Source: Lachnospiraceae bacterium
Lineage (GTDB): Bacteria; Bacillota; Clostridia; Lachnospirales; Lachnospiraceae
Reading direction: 5' to 3'
DNA: 64,000 bases
Assembly (NCBI GenBank): GCA_002892395.1
Contig: NBBL01000002.1
Location: 186,001 to 250,000 of the forward strand
Notes under the pieces: model-generated
Told to the model about the DNA's origin: nothing
Databases searched by the model: none
What the model saw: the letters and a program-made list of their open reading frames with translations, nothing else
Position numbers and translations under genes: made by a program
Part shown: positions 8,378 through 16,548 of the stretch, in pieces
Position numbering within the stretch: the stretch's first letter is position 1
How the letters are laid out: the number at the start of each line of letters is the position of its first letter

Positions 8378-10243
8378 TTAGACTGTATGATCTTGGGAAG
8401 AAGCCGATAGAGGTGAAGGTGACGTTGTAACATCCTCTTCGATTGCGATTGCAGAGTACATACGCGTAAGAGCGCCGGAGCATCTGGTCTCAAGCAGAGA
8501 TTTCTCCTGGTTAAAATCGATATCAAACTGAGTGAAGTGAGTAACCTCTCCACCCTTGGTTGCTCCGAGGGAGTAATCGGCCAGATTTGCGATAATAGCA
8601 ACCAACTTCTTCTTTTTATTGTCTGACGTAGTTCTGATTTTACCCTCGAACTGCTCCGCGGTATTGATACTGCCGACATTCAGCGCAGTGGCAAGTTCTG
8701 CCTTGGAAGAGTATATACGTCTTCCGTTGATGTCTCTTGCTAAAAGCATCTGGTTGAGCATATGAGGAGTAATAAACAGATCCGGAGTACCAGTACCCTT
8801 ATAATCCTCTCTTGCGTACAGAACAGTGTTGATCATGGCCTCTGCAACAATGTAATTCTCCCCGAAATTAGCCGTAGTATTGGTTCCCTGAAGCTCTTTC
8901 TTAGCAGCTGCGATATCAAGATCAACGTGAATGGTGTACAGATCGTCATCCAGCCACACCGGTCTGATGTGATCCGGAGAAATTTTACCCTCATCGCCAT
9001 CATCTCTACCATCACCAAGCATGATTGCAGTTGCTAGCTCTTCATTGAGCATCAGTCGATCGATATTGTACAAGTATGCCACATAGTCGAAATCAGTGAT
9101 GTCAATGACGTCATCTCTATGCAGCGCACTCTTTACGTACACGGTCTGAGGATCGGTAGTTCTGCGACTCAGCTTGACGTTTCCGGTCTGCTTCTTCTGT
9201 TTTCCCTTAGTATAACCCTTAGCCTTAAGAGCATCTATATTGCGGATATCGACCTGACTGGTTCTGATTCTGGAAATCGGACTCTTATGAACTTGGTTCA
9301 TTACGGTTGTAATCCAACCCTGATCATTTGTAATCAGCTCCGGTGAACCAGGACGTACATCCTTGTATTCCGGGAACAGAAGTGTTACATTACCATCTCC
9401 TGCCTGAGCAAATCCGCTTGCAAGAGCATCATGTTGAAGTGCATTTTCGTTAGCATAGATCTCCAACGCTGTCTGGAATGTTCCGACCTGGCTAGTCTTT
9501 GCCAGCTTAAGAATTTCCTCCTGGTCTGCGTGGGACAGAAAGCTCTTATCATCTCGCTTGTCGTTGTCAAAAACATTGTGTTTCATATTGTCATCTCCTC
9601 CTTTAGATTGATCATCCTCTTCTTTCTCTGCATTTTCCATGAGCTGACCAACTATTGCATATAAGACGGTTTTCTGTTCTTCAGTCATGGAATCAACAAC
9701 CTCTTCAATTGTTTTCTCCGAAGTCTCTTTTTTAGAATCTTTCGGATCATATTTTTCTTCTTTCATCTTTTTATCCGGTTCATCTGCTGAATGCTCCAGC
9801 TGACCCATAATCATCTCATCATAGCCAAGGATAATACCGGTTTCTCCATCTCCATGCATTACCACATCATCGATAAATGCTCCAGGATTAGCACCGGCTA
9901 ATACCAGACTTACCTCTCTAATGATGCCATGAACAACATCATGTCCGGCCTGTGTAAGCTGATCAGCAAAAATAGAAAGCGATTGCACATCTCCATGTTT
10001 TACAAGTTCCCGTGCGGTCTTTCCTGATTCTGTACCATTAAATTCACAGAACGCATAAACTCCTTCATCTCTATTTTCGAGATGAGCCAATCCAAGAATG
10101 TTTGCCGGATCAGTATGATTATGCATCCATACTAACGGGACAGTCTCCCCGTTCTGTCCTTTGAAAGCATCTTTTTTAATAACTCTTCCATCGACGCACT
10201 GAAGATCGTTTCTAGTGGCCCAGCCACCAAAGTCATACTTCAT
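8378..10243 (-). CDS. Prohead protease fused in frame to the major capsid protein
   Basis: 621 residues. Residues 1-120 are an HK97-type prohead protease: WMHNHTDPANILG holds the catalytic histidine and DVQSLSIFADQL the serine, followed by REVSLVLAGANPGA. Residues 145-219 are acidic and low-complexity, like a scaffold or delta domain. From residue 220 (MKHNVFDNDK) comes an HK97-fold capsid protein (FPEYKDVRPGSPELI, then the FITPHMLNQMLLARDINGR region). The capsid part has its own strong GGAGGAG and ATG at 9586, so both a fusion and a free 402-residue capsid may be made. Confidence 0.9.
   Translation of the reverse strand: MKYDFGGWATRNDLQCVDGRVIKKDAFKGQNGETVPLVWMHNHTDPANILGLAHLENRDEGVYAFCEFNGTESGKTARELVKHGDVQSLSIFADQLTQAGHDVVHGIIREVSLVLAGANPGAFIDDVVMHGDGETGIILGYDEMIMGQLEHSADEPDKKMKEEKYDPKDSKKETSEKTIEEVVDSMTEEQKTVLYAIVGQLMENAEKEEDDQSKGGDDNMKHNVFDNDKRDDKSFLSHADQEEILKLAKTSQVGTFQTALEIYANENALQHDALASGFAQAGDGNVTLLFPEYKDVRPGSPELITNDQGWITTVMNQVHKSPISRIRTSQVDIRNIDALKAKGYTKGKQKKQTGNVKLSRRTTDPQTVYVKSALHRDDVIDITDFDYVAYLYNIDRLMLNEELATAIMLGDGRDDGDEGKISPDHIRPVWLDDDLYTIHVDLDIAAAKKELQGTNTTANFGENYIVAEAMINTVLYAREDYKGTGTPDLFITPHMLNQMLLARDINGRRIYSSKAELATALNVGSINTAEQFEGKIRTTSDNKKKKLVAIIANLADYSLGATKGGEVTHFTQFDIDFNQEKSLLETRCSGALTRMYSAIAIEEDVTTSPSPLSASSQDHTV
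9584..9601 (-). promoter_or_regulatory. Internal ribosome binding site and start for free capsid protein
   Basis: GGAGGAG lies 8 bases before an in-frame ATG (codon 220 of the protease-capsid ORF) where the capsid homology begins. Capsid is needed in hundreds of copies and protease in few, so independent initiation is expected. Confidence 0.7.
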
Positions 10244-11486
10244 TTTGATTCTTACCCCCTGTATCTATCGTTTGTTTTTCCTGAATTCTAGTCGCTTCAC
10301 TAGGCTCTCTTAGATTGCTATTTCTCAATTCATCGGCCTTAGGATCAGAAGACGGTTTCCAGCCAATTACCTGTCTGATTTCATTTGAAGTAGCAATTTC
10401 GTTTCTGGTAAACTTATCAGAAATTTCAGCAAGATCGGCTACCGGCACAAGTTTAAACGGATCTCTGAAGAACATGATTGACTTGTTCTGAGACCCAGCT
10501 GTCTTTGTCAAGAATTTTCGTTTCATTTCATCCACGATTGCAGAAATAATGGGCTCGATTGTCCGATTATAATAATTCAGCATAGTCTTCTCGTCTGCGG
10601 TGCCATCCAAGATGCTCTGAGTGATCCCTAACTGGCTGTAAAGCATACTCGTTAAGTATTCAATCTGCTTCATTAGATTGTTTTCCAAAGAACGATTCAA
10701 CTGCGTGATTCTTTCAGTCCCATCCGTATAAGCAATCCCATACTTGGAACCGGACAATTGTTTCTCAATATCTCTACGTCGTTGCTCTGCCTGTTGACGT
10801 CTTGCTTCTGATTTGATTACGTAAGGCAACTGAATAATTAAATCTAATTTTCCAGAACTACTCTGTTCATCAACTGCATCCAATAAATTCAGTTTTCGCA
10901 CAAGCCGTTGCATTGTAGAGTTGGGCTCATTGATTACTGCGTATAACGGATTTTCTACGATTGCAACCGTATCTTTCGGAACGATTATTTCTTGTTTGCG
11001 TCCTGTATTCTCGTTATACACTTCTACACGAACATGTTTGGGATACCAATCTTTAATACGTCCAACACGCATCGAACAGATTTGATATCCAGTTGTGTCG
11101 TCAGGATCATCATCTGTATCAACTGGTACAATAGCAATACAACCTTCATCCATCATCGACATGACTACATCCTGTATGAATGCCCTGCCTGTTTGGTCAA
11201 TATTAGCTTCCAGATTCAGACAACTGTTTAATCCAGAATTAATGACACTTAAAAACCGCCCTTCATCGTCCAACTGAACATGCTGAATGTTAATGGCGGC
11301 TACATCTAAAGCTATTCTATTGTATACAGAGGTTACGATTGACCTTTCGTTTCCTCTTGTCAGTCTGGATCTATCAGGTCGATATGGATATCCACCGCTA
11401 ATACCATAAGGATGATAATTAGTCGGTGCCCTGTTCAGAAATGCATTCCAGGCATGTTTCAGCCTAGAGCTAATATTTAATTCCAT
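10233..11486 (-). CDS. Portal protein (HK97/SPP1-type)
   Basis: 417 residues, overlapping the protease-capsid start by 11 bases. Typical portal features are the N-terminal RSIVTSVYNRIALDVAAI, the central NPLYAVINEPNSTMQRLVRKL, the KQIEYLTSMLYSQLGITQSILDGTA block and the C-terminal NEIRQVIGWKPSSDP. It forms the dodecameric DNA channel at one capsid vertex. Confidence 0.93.
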   Translation of the reverse strand: MELNISSRLKHAWNAFLNRAPTNYHPYGISGGYPYRPDRSRLTRGNERSIVTSVYNRIALDVAAINIQHVQLDDEGRFLSVINSGLNSCLNLEANIDQTGRAFIQDVVMSMMDEGCIAIVPVDTDDDPDDTTGYQICSMRVGRIKDWYPKHVRVEVYNENTGRKQEIIVPKDTVAIVENPLYAVINEPNSTMQRLVRKLNLLDAVDEQSSSGKLDLIIQLPYVIKSEARRQQAEQRRRDIEKQLSGSKYGIAYTDGTERITQLNRSLENNLMKQIEYLTSMLYSQLGITQSILDGTADEKTMLNYYNRTIEPIISAIVDEMKRKFLTKTAGSQNKSIMFFRDPFKLVPVADLAEISDKFTRNEIATSNEIRQVIGWKPSSDPKADELRNSNLREPSEATRIQEKQTIDTGGKNQNEV

Positions 11487-11554
11487 TTTGAATTTTCCTT
11501 TCTAATGGATGAAGCAGTTATATTTTAGTATATTTTTATTGAATTTTATCCATT

Positions 11555-11947
11555 TTAGTTAGACTTAGATAGTATTTTATTTACAATGACTGCACCTGCA
11601 ACAACGCTCGCAGTGCCTGCTAATAAGCTTATTGCAGCACGATCCTCACTTTGACGATATGTTTTTATCATATCATTAACATATTTTTTACCGTGCTCAA
11701 TTTCTTTTTGCTTTTTAAATACTCTGAGTTCATCAAAAGCTTTATCAGCCTTAGATCCATAGCGCATACTATCTGGGTTTATAGTTGACCTTGATTGGGC
11801 ATCACTTAAAAGTGCACGATATATTTTAGCATCTTCTTTTAATTGATGTCTCTTCCCAGCTGGGGTTAAAGAACCATCTTTATTCTGATAACGACGTACG
11901 CCCCATTTCATGCCTTTAATGCCATGATGATATAATTCATTATACAT
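11555..11947 (-). CDS. HHGIKGMKWG-tagged small membrane-type protein
   Basis: 130 residues. The N-terminus carries the tag HHGIKGMKWGVRRYQNKDGS, shared nearly word for word with the product at 16549-17067. A charged helical middle follows, then one hydrophobic C-terminal helix (ISLLAGTASVVAGAVIVNKIL). Such tags occur in Firmicutes phage head-region proteins, but their job is not known to me. The neighbouring portal and capsid genes suggest a minor head component or an ejected protein. Confidence 0.7.
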   Translation of the reverse strand: MYNELYHHGIKGMKWGVRRYQNKDGSLTPAGKRHQLKEDAKIYRALLSDAQSRSTINPDSMRYGSKADKAFDELRVFKKQKEIEHGKKYVNDMIKTYRQSEDRAAISLLAGTASVVAGAVIVNKILSKSN

Positions 11948-11983
11948 TTTGATTTATAACCTCCGTTTTTATGCAAATGAAAA

Positions 11984-12005
11984 GAGACCATGTTTCCATA
12001 GTCCC
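11984..12005 (-). terminator. Intrinsic terminator
   Basis: A stem with arms GGGACTATG and CATGGTCTC is followed by TTTTCATTTG on the minus strand, between the 12023-12388 gene and the tagged gene. Confidence 0.6.
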
Positions 12006-12022
12006 TAATCGCAATCCAATAT

Positions 12023-12388
12023 TTACTTTAACACTTTTAATTCATCTAATATGTCTGCTAATCGTTCTCCATTGTTTTTTCTCTTATCAATTTCGACCCA
12101 TTCGGAATTAGTAAGTTCTCTTCGTAATTGCCAATAATGCCCTAAAGATCGATCATAACAATATAGATCTTTTAAATTTTTCTCTTTATTCAACTTCACA
12201 TGTTTGTTTACTGCTTTTACACTTGCAGTTATTACTCCTATTAAAGTTGGTCCGAAGAACATAATCAATTCCTTATTGTTATATGCCCAATTCTTAGCGT
12301 CATTAACTTTACGCTCGAACTTTTCTTTCCGTTCACGTCTTTTTGCCTCTTTTTTAAAGTCTACAATTTCGATTTTTTCGTTAAACAT
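12023..12388 (-). CDS. Conserved phage protein with one membrane helix
   Basis: 121 residues. A basic helix (residues 10-35) comes before a hydrophobic segment (ELIMFFGPTLIGVITASVKAV) and a conserved C-terminal block (DRSLGHYWQLRRELTNSEWVEI). The function is unknown. It has its own copy of the repeated element (12424-12450) 36 bases upstream and an AAAGGAG site, so it is probably transcribed separately from the head genes. Confidence 0.65.
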   Translation of the reverse strand: MFNEKIEIVDFKKEAKRRERKEKFERKVNDAKNWAYNNKELIMFFGPTLIGVITASVKAVNKHVKLNKEKNLKDLYCYDRSLGHYWQLRRELTNSEWVEIDKRKNNGERLADILDELKVLK

Positions 12389-12423
12389 AACAAAATCTCC
12401 TTTCGTGAATTAGTAATTCTTTT

Positions 12424-12450
12424 CATAAAAGAAGATGTTTTTATTGCGAA
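12424..12450 (-). promoter_or_regulatory. Repeated intergenic element, copy M (candidate phage promoter)
   Basis: TTCGCA, 14 bases, then TTTTATG, immediately after the T-tract of the terminator at 12471-12498 and 36 bases before the next ATG. Confidence 0.6.
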
Positions 12451-12549
12451 AAAAAAACGAAAAGAAAAGGGCTACGAGGAGCAACGAACTCTCATAGCAG
12501 TGGTAGAATCTAATCTACTACATTCGTGTCACACCACTTCCTTTTCTCT
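12451..12549 (-). ncRNA. Candidate phage small RNA
   Basis: About 100 bases between element copy A (12550-12576) and a strong terminator (12471-12498) with no usable reading frame (ATGAGAGAAAAG stops after seven codons). The segment can fold: AGTGGT pairs with ACCACT around an inner GTAG/CTAC hairpin, before the terminator stem. A promoter-like element, structured non-coding stretch and terminator is the layout of a small RNA gene. It is inferred only; no known RNA family was recognised. Confidence 0.4.
12471..12498 (-). terminator. Intrinsic terminator with long T-tract
   Basis: GCTATGAG pairs with CTCGTAGC (12 base loop), followed by CCTTTTCTTTTCG and nine T on the minus strand. Confidence 0.8.
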
Positions 12550-12576
12550 CATAAAAGGGGTTGTAATTTTTGCGAA
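12550..12576 (-). promoter_or_regulatory. Repeated intergenic element, copy A (candidate phage promoter)
   Basis: TTCGCA, 14 bases, then TTTTATGAGAG. The element has no protein gene directly downstream; instead it faces the candidate small RNA. Confidence 0.6.
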
Positions 12577-12875
12577 CTATATATTGACATTTTCGATTAT
12601 TTGTTATGCCATATGCTTTGTAATAGGTTCCAAAAAGCACTGGAGGTAGTACACGATCAGTTATTCAAAGTTCTATAAATCGTCAAATAAACAAAGCGCC
12701 TTAATTCCCGTATATCTGACATATTGCCTAGACTCCAAATCTAATAAGCAATATAAAAAAAAAACGTAATAGGTATAATTCCATGTACAACAAATCAAAG
12801 CACAGCCCACAATGCTTTTCAGAGCCTACTGCACCCTGAGATGAATTTAAAAGTTGAAGAATGAAGAGCCTCTGT
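12577..12875. other. AT-rich non-coding stretch
   Basis: About 300 bases without a plausible gene on either strand. It holds a hairpin (AAAGCA with TGCTTT near 12797-12820) and a run of ten A/T. No repeat or known RNA was recognised. Confidence 0.5.
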
Positions 12876-13145
12876 TTATGAGACTCTTTTTCTGAATTCT
12901 TCTGGAGTTATTTCTTTGGCTTCGTCAAATACTCCTGCTGCAAACATATCAATTATCGTTGACCAATGTCTTTTATTATCTGCTTTATCAACAACGTCCC
13001 AACTATCAGATGGTTCGTCAGAATCAACACCAACGTAATATCGGTCTTTATCTTCTAAAACCCTGATAATTTTTTGTTTTAAAAGCGGTTCTAATGACGA
13101 TTGTTCATAATCGTACGTTTTTAATTCTTCGTTCTTTTTTGCCAT
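12876..13145 (-). CDS. Small acidic protein, candidate immunity partner of the papain-fold protein
   Basis: 89 residues, acidic and soluble (VGVDSDEPSDSWDVVDKADN, then EFRKRVS). It starts 34 bases after the stop of the papain-fold toxin-like gene, behind GAAGGGAGG and its own copy of the repeated element (13160-13185). Small size, position and independent expression fit an immunity protein, but there is no sequence match to a known immunity family that I can see. A hairpin (GAGTCTC with GAGGCTC) overlaps its stop and probably terminates it. Confidence 0.5.
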   Translation of the reverse strand: MAKKNEELKTYDYEQSSLEPLLKQKIIRVLEDKDRYYVGVDSDEPSDSWDVVDKADNKRHWSTIIDMFAAGVFDEAKEITPEEFRKRVS

Positions 13146-13159
13146 AAAAATCCTCCCTT

Positions 13160-13185
13160 CATAAAATGCTATGTATTTTTAACGA
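13160..13185 (-). promoter_or_regulatory. Repeated intergenic element, copy O (candidate phage promoter)
   Basis: GTCGTT, 14 bases, then TTTTATGAAGGGAGG. It overlaps the last codons of the toxin-like gene and the ribosome site of the next gene. The upstream half is less well kept than in other copies. Confidence 0.5.
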
Positions 13186-14183
13186 CTTTCAACATACTTC
13201 TTTATTGTATCAAAGTTGATTTCTGCGTTATCAAGTCTAGCAATGGTAAGTGCATCATTCGGATTCATCATTTTCCAGTATAACGCACTAACCGTAGAAT
13301 CATCTCTGTTGGCTTGTCCATCAAAGAATTTTACGACGCCATCTTTAATATCCCAATTAAAAATATGTCCGCCGCCTCTTCCATTTGCAGTATACTCTTT
13401 TTTCCACTGAACTGACACGACGCCCGATGCATTTTGCCCAAACTTGTTAACCAGCATATCTGCGGCATCCCGTCTCGAACGACCAAACTTAATCGCTGAG
13501 CCGTCCATTACTTTTGCACCTTTAAAACATTCCTCTATCACACCCCCGAGAATCTGTGGTTTTCCTCCTGTGCTTTTAGCTGTTACGTCATAGCCTTGTG
13601 AACGTAAAAAAGATGCTATACCGCAAGCAGAGCAGTTATTCTTATAAGTAGGATCTCCGATGTGAGGATTTGCATTTTTAATTACATCCGAAATATTTTC
13701 AGCCTTTGCTAACTTCTTAACACCGTTGACAGTTCGAACTGTCTTGGCGGCGGCTTTCTTTTGTGTGAAAGCATACTCGTGTATATCGCTGACTTTAGTC
13801 TTCCCAAAATCAGAATTTCCACCTTTCTTTCCGAACATTTCATCAACTTTGGCTTTACCCGCTTCAACATACTTGTCCAGTTTTCCGGATTTGGCTAATT
13901 TGTATATGCCATAAGTCGCTAATGCGGTTGCTGTGACCGCTATGCCAATCTTTATAGCTTTCTTTTGCTTATCGGTTAGTCCGTGCTTTTTATTATCATT
14001 TTGACCGCCAGAATCAGACTTGTCAAGGCTTCTTCTCCATCCAGCTTTCTTTTCGGATGCAGAATGATCCGATGCGCCAATCGGATATGGAGGTCCATTT
14101 TTCTTTCCCCATTTCATTCCAAGAATGCCGTGGTGTTGAAGTGCATTATTCGGAATGATTTGTTTTGCGGATATCATGCCCAT
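13179..14183 (-). CDS. Tagged protein with C-terminal papain-fold (Tox-PL-like) domain
   Basis: 334 residues. The N-terminal tag HHGILGMKWGKKNG (residues 17-30) is shared with other head-region proteins. A hydrophobic helix lies at 76-95. The C-terminal half resembles the papain-fold toxin/glutamine-deamidase family: NCSACGIASFLRSQGYDV with cysteine 184 or 187, GGHIFNW with histidine 273, and VVKFFDGQ with aspartate 288, in the right order and spacing. Such domains modify host proteins when delivered by polymorphic toxins. The place in the head cluster and the tag suggest delivery with the virion. The start could be 14183 or 14177. A protease acting in capsid maturation is an alternative. Confidence 0.65.
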   Translation of the reverse strand: MGMISAKQIIPNNALQHHGILGMKWGKKNGPPYPIGASDHSASEKKAGWRRSLDKSDSGGQNDNKKHGLTDKQKKAIKIGIAVTATALATYGIYKLAKSGKLDKYVEAGKAKVDEMFGKKGGNSDFGKTKVSDIHEYAFTQKKAAAKTVRTVNGVKKLAKAENISDVIKNANPHIGDPTYKNNCSACGIASFLRSQGYDVTAKSTGGKPQILGGVIEECFKGAKVMDGSAIKFGRSRRDAADMLVNKFGQNASGVVSVQWKKEYTANGRGGGHIFNWDIKDGVVKFFDGQANRDDSTVSALYWKMMNPNDALTIARLDNAEINFDTIKKYVESR

Positions 14184-14190
14184 TTCCTCC

Positions 14191-14540
14191 TTAATGTCTA
14201 TTTACTTCATCCCATGCATAATCGGCCCATGTCCAGTCGTTGTGAATGTCTGATACTTTCTTGGTTCCGTTTTTCTTTATATACTGTTCAGCATAGTTTT
14301 TGCCGGTATCAACGTATAATTGTCCTGTTGGCGTTGTCATCAACAATTTTACTGTAACCGCCATAATTGATGCTGAACCGATTACGCTGGCGACTTTTCT
14401 TATTTTGTTTATCAGTTGCTTCTTCTTAGAATTTCCACCAGACTGTGCTTTTTTTTTGACGATTGTCTGGTTGCTCTTGCTTTTCTATGTCCCCATTTCA
14501 TACCGAGAACACCATAATACATTAGCGTCACATCATTCAT
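14191..14540 (-). CDS. Tagged membrane protein spanning two frames (-1 frameshift at A-run)
   Basis: The first frame, from ATG 14540, encodes MNDVTLMYYGVLGMKWGHRK and stops after 42 codons. At a run of nine A (14449-14457) the -1 frame continues as a basic stretch, a membrane helix (VASVIGSASIMAVTVKLLM) and a soluble end (GTKKVSDIHNDWTWADYAW), stopping at 14191. The joined product is about 116 residues and looks like the other tagged proteins. The slip site reads A AAA AAG, the dnaX-type -1 heptamer. Programmed slippage, polymerase slippage, a mutation or a read error in the homopolymer are all possible. The start is coupled to the terminase stop through GAGGTG. Confidence 0.65.
14448..14457 (-). 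promoter_or_regulatory. Candidate -1 slippery sequence
   Basis: Nine A followed by G on the minus strand contains the heptamer A AAA AAG in the correct frame for a -1 shift. No strong downstream stem-loop was evident by eye. Confidence 0.45.
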
Positions 14541-14555
14541 ATCCACCAATCACCT

Positions 14556-16301
14556 CTACTCGAATGCTTCCCGATTCACCTTGAATGCGATGTACGCATC
14601 CATCATTGCTGCGACGGCATCGATTTTTTGCTCATATCGCTTTTTCAGCAATTTACGGTTTCCATTAGTGTCTTCCAACGTAATACAGTTTCCCATAGCA
14701 AATGTAATCAAATCCTCGTCAAACAGGAGCATTCGCTCTTCTGAAAGTTTCTTCAATTCACCAAGTGGGACAGATTCTGTCTTTGCACCCTGGATAACTT
14801 TTTCTATTCCGAATGGTCCATTTTCACTCGCCCAACGATCGACAAATTCTTTCGCATTGTATGGATCGTATCCAAAGCATCGAACATCGTAACCGCATTC
14901 TATAATGTGGTTATCCAAATCCTCATATACTTCCATCATATCGAGAACTGTTCCCTCTAGCACGATAAGACTTCCCTCTTTCATGAACTGATCGTATTTG
15001 ATTCTCATGGCTGCCGGGAGTTTCATAAGAGTAGATGAAGAAATATAGTTTCTAGTTTTGACACCGAATGATCCGTTCGACAACGGAAATAGAAACGTAA
15101 ATGCACAGAAATCATCACCTTGGGATAGATCAGCCCCCAAAGAACATGGCATCTGCCAATAATCTCGATGCCGATGTGGAAGAGTTTCTTCATATGTAAA
15201 GTAATATGTATATCCCTCCATAGGAAGTCCGAAGCGCTTAGCTAAAATATCGTTTCGAGCTGCCGGAGCCTTTTCTGCTCTCTCAACGTCCAGCTGATAG
15301 GTTTCATAAGAAACCGTCTTTCCCAGATTCGGATTTGCTTTCAACCACTTATCCGGATCGGCAACTTCGTCAATAGAATCCAGCTTATACCACCAAATCG
15401 ATACATGTGGATTGACATAATCGCCTTTTAGAATGTCCATTAATTCCATTTTGATTGTATCACCGGCACCGTTACGGACAGTGCCTTCCGAACTGATCGC
15501 AACGATGAGATAGTCATTGACTTTAGACGCTCCCTGTTCGATTGCTCCGATTACATCTTCTCGAATGTCGCCAGAAAGCCACTCATCCACTGTTGCCACT
15601 TTCAGCTGAAGTCCCTGAAGCTTATCGATTCTCATTGGACGAATTTCGAGAAGCGATCCAGTAAGAAAGTTTTCGATCCCTCTCTTAGTAGACGCTAATT
15701 TCGTTCGATTGGCTTTTGGACCGGTTGTGTTTTGTAATGATCCCTCTGTAAGAAATTTGTAGAAAGGCCCTCTTGATCTTGTGATTGCCGTCCGAATCGG
15801 AGATAGCACCTCTTCTGCCTGCTTCATCGTTGGGGCTGTTGTTATCTGATGCGTCGTTGTGACATCAACATTCAAGAAGAAATTCTGCAAGCATGAGCCA
15901 TACATCGACTTTGCGGCTCCTCTGGCTACTATGAGATATTGCTTATTAACCAACCTTTTTCGGATAGACTTGGTGACATAATGTCCGCCATGACCATCCT
16001 CATAAGGCTCGTATACACTTCTCTCAACAAAATAATACCAGCCGAAAATCTGTTCAGCCCAAACTTTGAATGTATCAAGCAGTTTTAAATCTGAACCGTC
16101 AGTTAAAGTAAGCTCATTCTCGCAATAGCCGATAAATCCCTCTACTGCTTGATCATCGTAATAAATTCCCGGATTAGCAATGAGATCATCGATTCGGTTC
16201 ATCTCCATCTCGATTTCTCGGCATACCGGAATTTCACCACGAATTACGGCATCGCGAAACATGCCGTAGTATTTCGGGACGGCAGTGTTCGATAACGCCA
16301 T
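14556..16301 (-). CDS. Terminase large subunit (HK97-type)
   Basis: 581 residues. The N-terminal ATPase has a degenerate Walker A, VARGAAKS, then the coupling region (TTAPTMKQAEEVLSPIR), the acidic VATVDEW box and LIVAISSEGT. The C-terminal nuclease region has the expected acidic positions (SLGADLSQGDDFCAFTF and GYDPYNAKEFVDRW, and DAVAAMMDAYIAF near the end). It is full length for the family. It packages DNA from concatemers together with the HNH and TerS-like proteins encoded upstream. Confidence 0.95.
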   Translation of the reverse strand: MALSNTAVPKYYGMFRDAVIRGEIPVCREIEMEMNRIDDLIANPGIYYDDQAVEGFIGYCENELTLTDGSDLKLLDTFKVWAEQIFGWYYFVERSVYEPYEDGHGGHYVTKSIRKRLVNKQYLIVARGAAKSMYGSCLQNFFLNVDVTTTHQITTAPTMKQAEEVLSPIRTAITRSRGPFYKFLTEGSLQNTTGPKANRTKLASTKRGIENFLTGSLLEIRPMRIDKLQGLQLKVATVDEWLSGDIREDVIGAIEQGASKVNDYLIVAISSEGTVRNGAGDTIKMELMDILKGDYVNPHVSIWWYKLDSIDEVADPDKWLKANPNLGKTVSYETYQLDVERAEKAPAARNDILAKRFGLPMEGYTYYFTYEETLPHRHRDYWQMPCSLGADLSQGDDFCAFTFLFPLSNGSFGVKTRNYISSSTLMKLPAAMRIKYDQFMKEGSLIVLEGTVLDMMEVYEDLDNHIIECGYDVRCFGYDPYNAKEFVDRWASENGPFGIEKVIQGAKTESVPLGELKKLSEERMLLFDEDLITFAMGNCITLEDTNGNRKLLKKRYEQKIDAVAAMMDAYIAFKVNREAFE

Positions 16302-16331
16302 TATTTTCTTCTCCTTCCAAACAAATGAAAA

Positions 16332-16353
16332 GAGACAATGTCGCCATAGCCTC
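16332..16353 (-). terminator. Intrinsic terminator before the terminase gene
   Basis: Imperfect stem GAGGCTATG / CATTGTCTC with loop GCGA, then TTTTCATTTG, resembling the hairpin at 11984-12005. Confidence 0.5.
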
Positions 16354-16389
16354 TTGTCATTCCTTATTTCCGCTTAAGGTATTTTACAA

Positions 16390-16524
16390 TTAGTGATATG
16401 ATCTCGATTTTTTATGCTTCGGTGTCATTACCGTTGGGATAAAGTTATAATCCATAAGTAATCCAGACTCATTTTCATAACCATTAGCCTTGGCAATTGC
16501 ATCGAACGTCTTGCTTTTTTTCAT
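16390..16524 (-). CDS. Small basic phage protein (44 aa)
   Basis: A short frame from ATG 16524, KKSKTFDAIAKANGYENESG at the start and a basic tail (TPKHKKSRSYH). There is only a weak ribosome site (GGTGG, 14 bases upstream), but it fills the gap between the tagged protein and the terminase. The function is unknown. Confidence 0.4.
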   Translation of the reverse strand: MKKSKTFDAIAKANGYENESGLLMDYNFIPTVMTPKHKKSRSYH

Positions 16525-16548
16525 CGTACTAATATATTCACCACCGTT

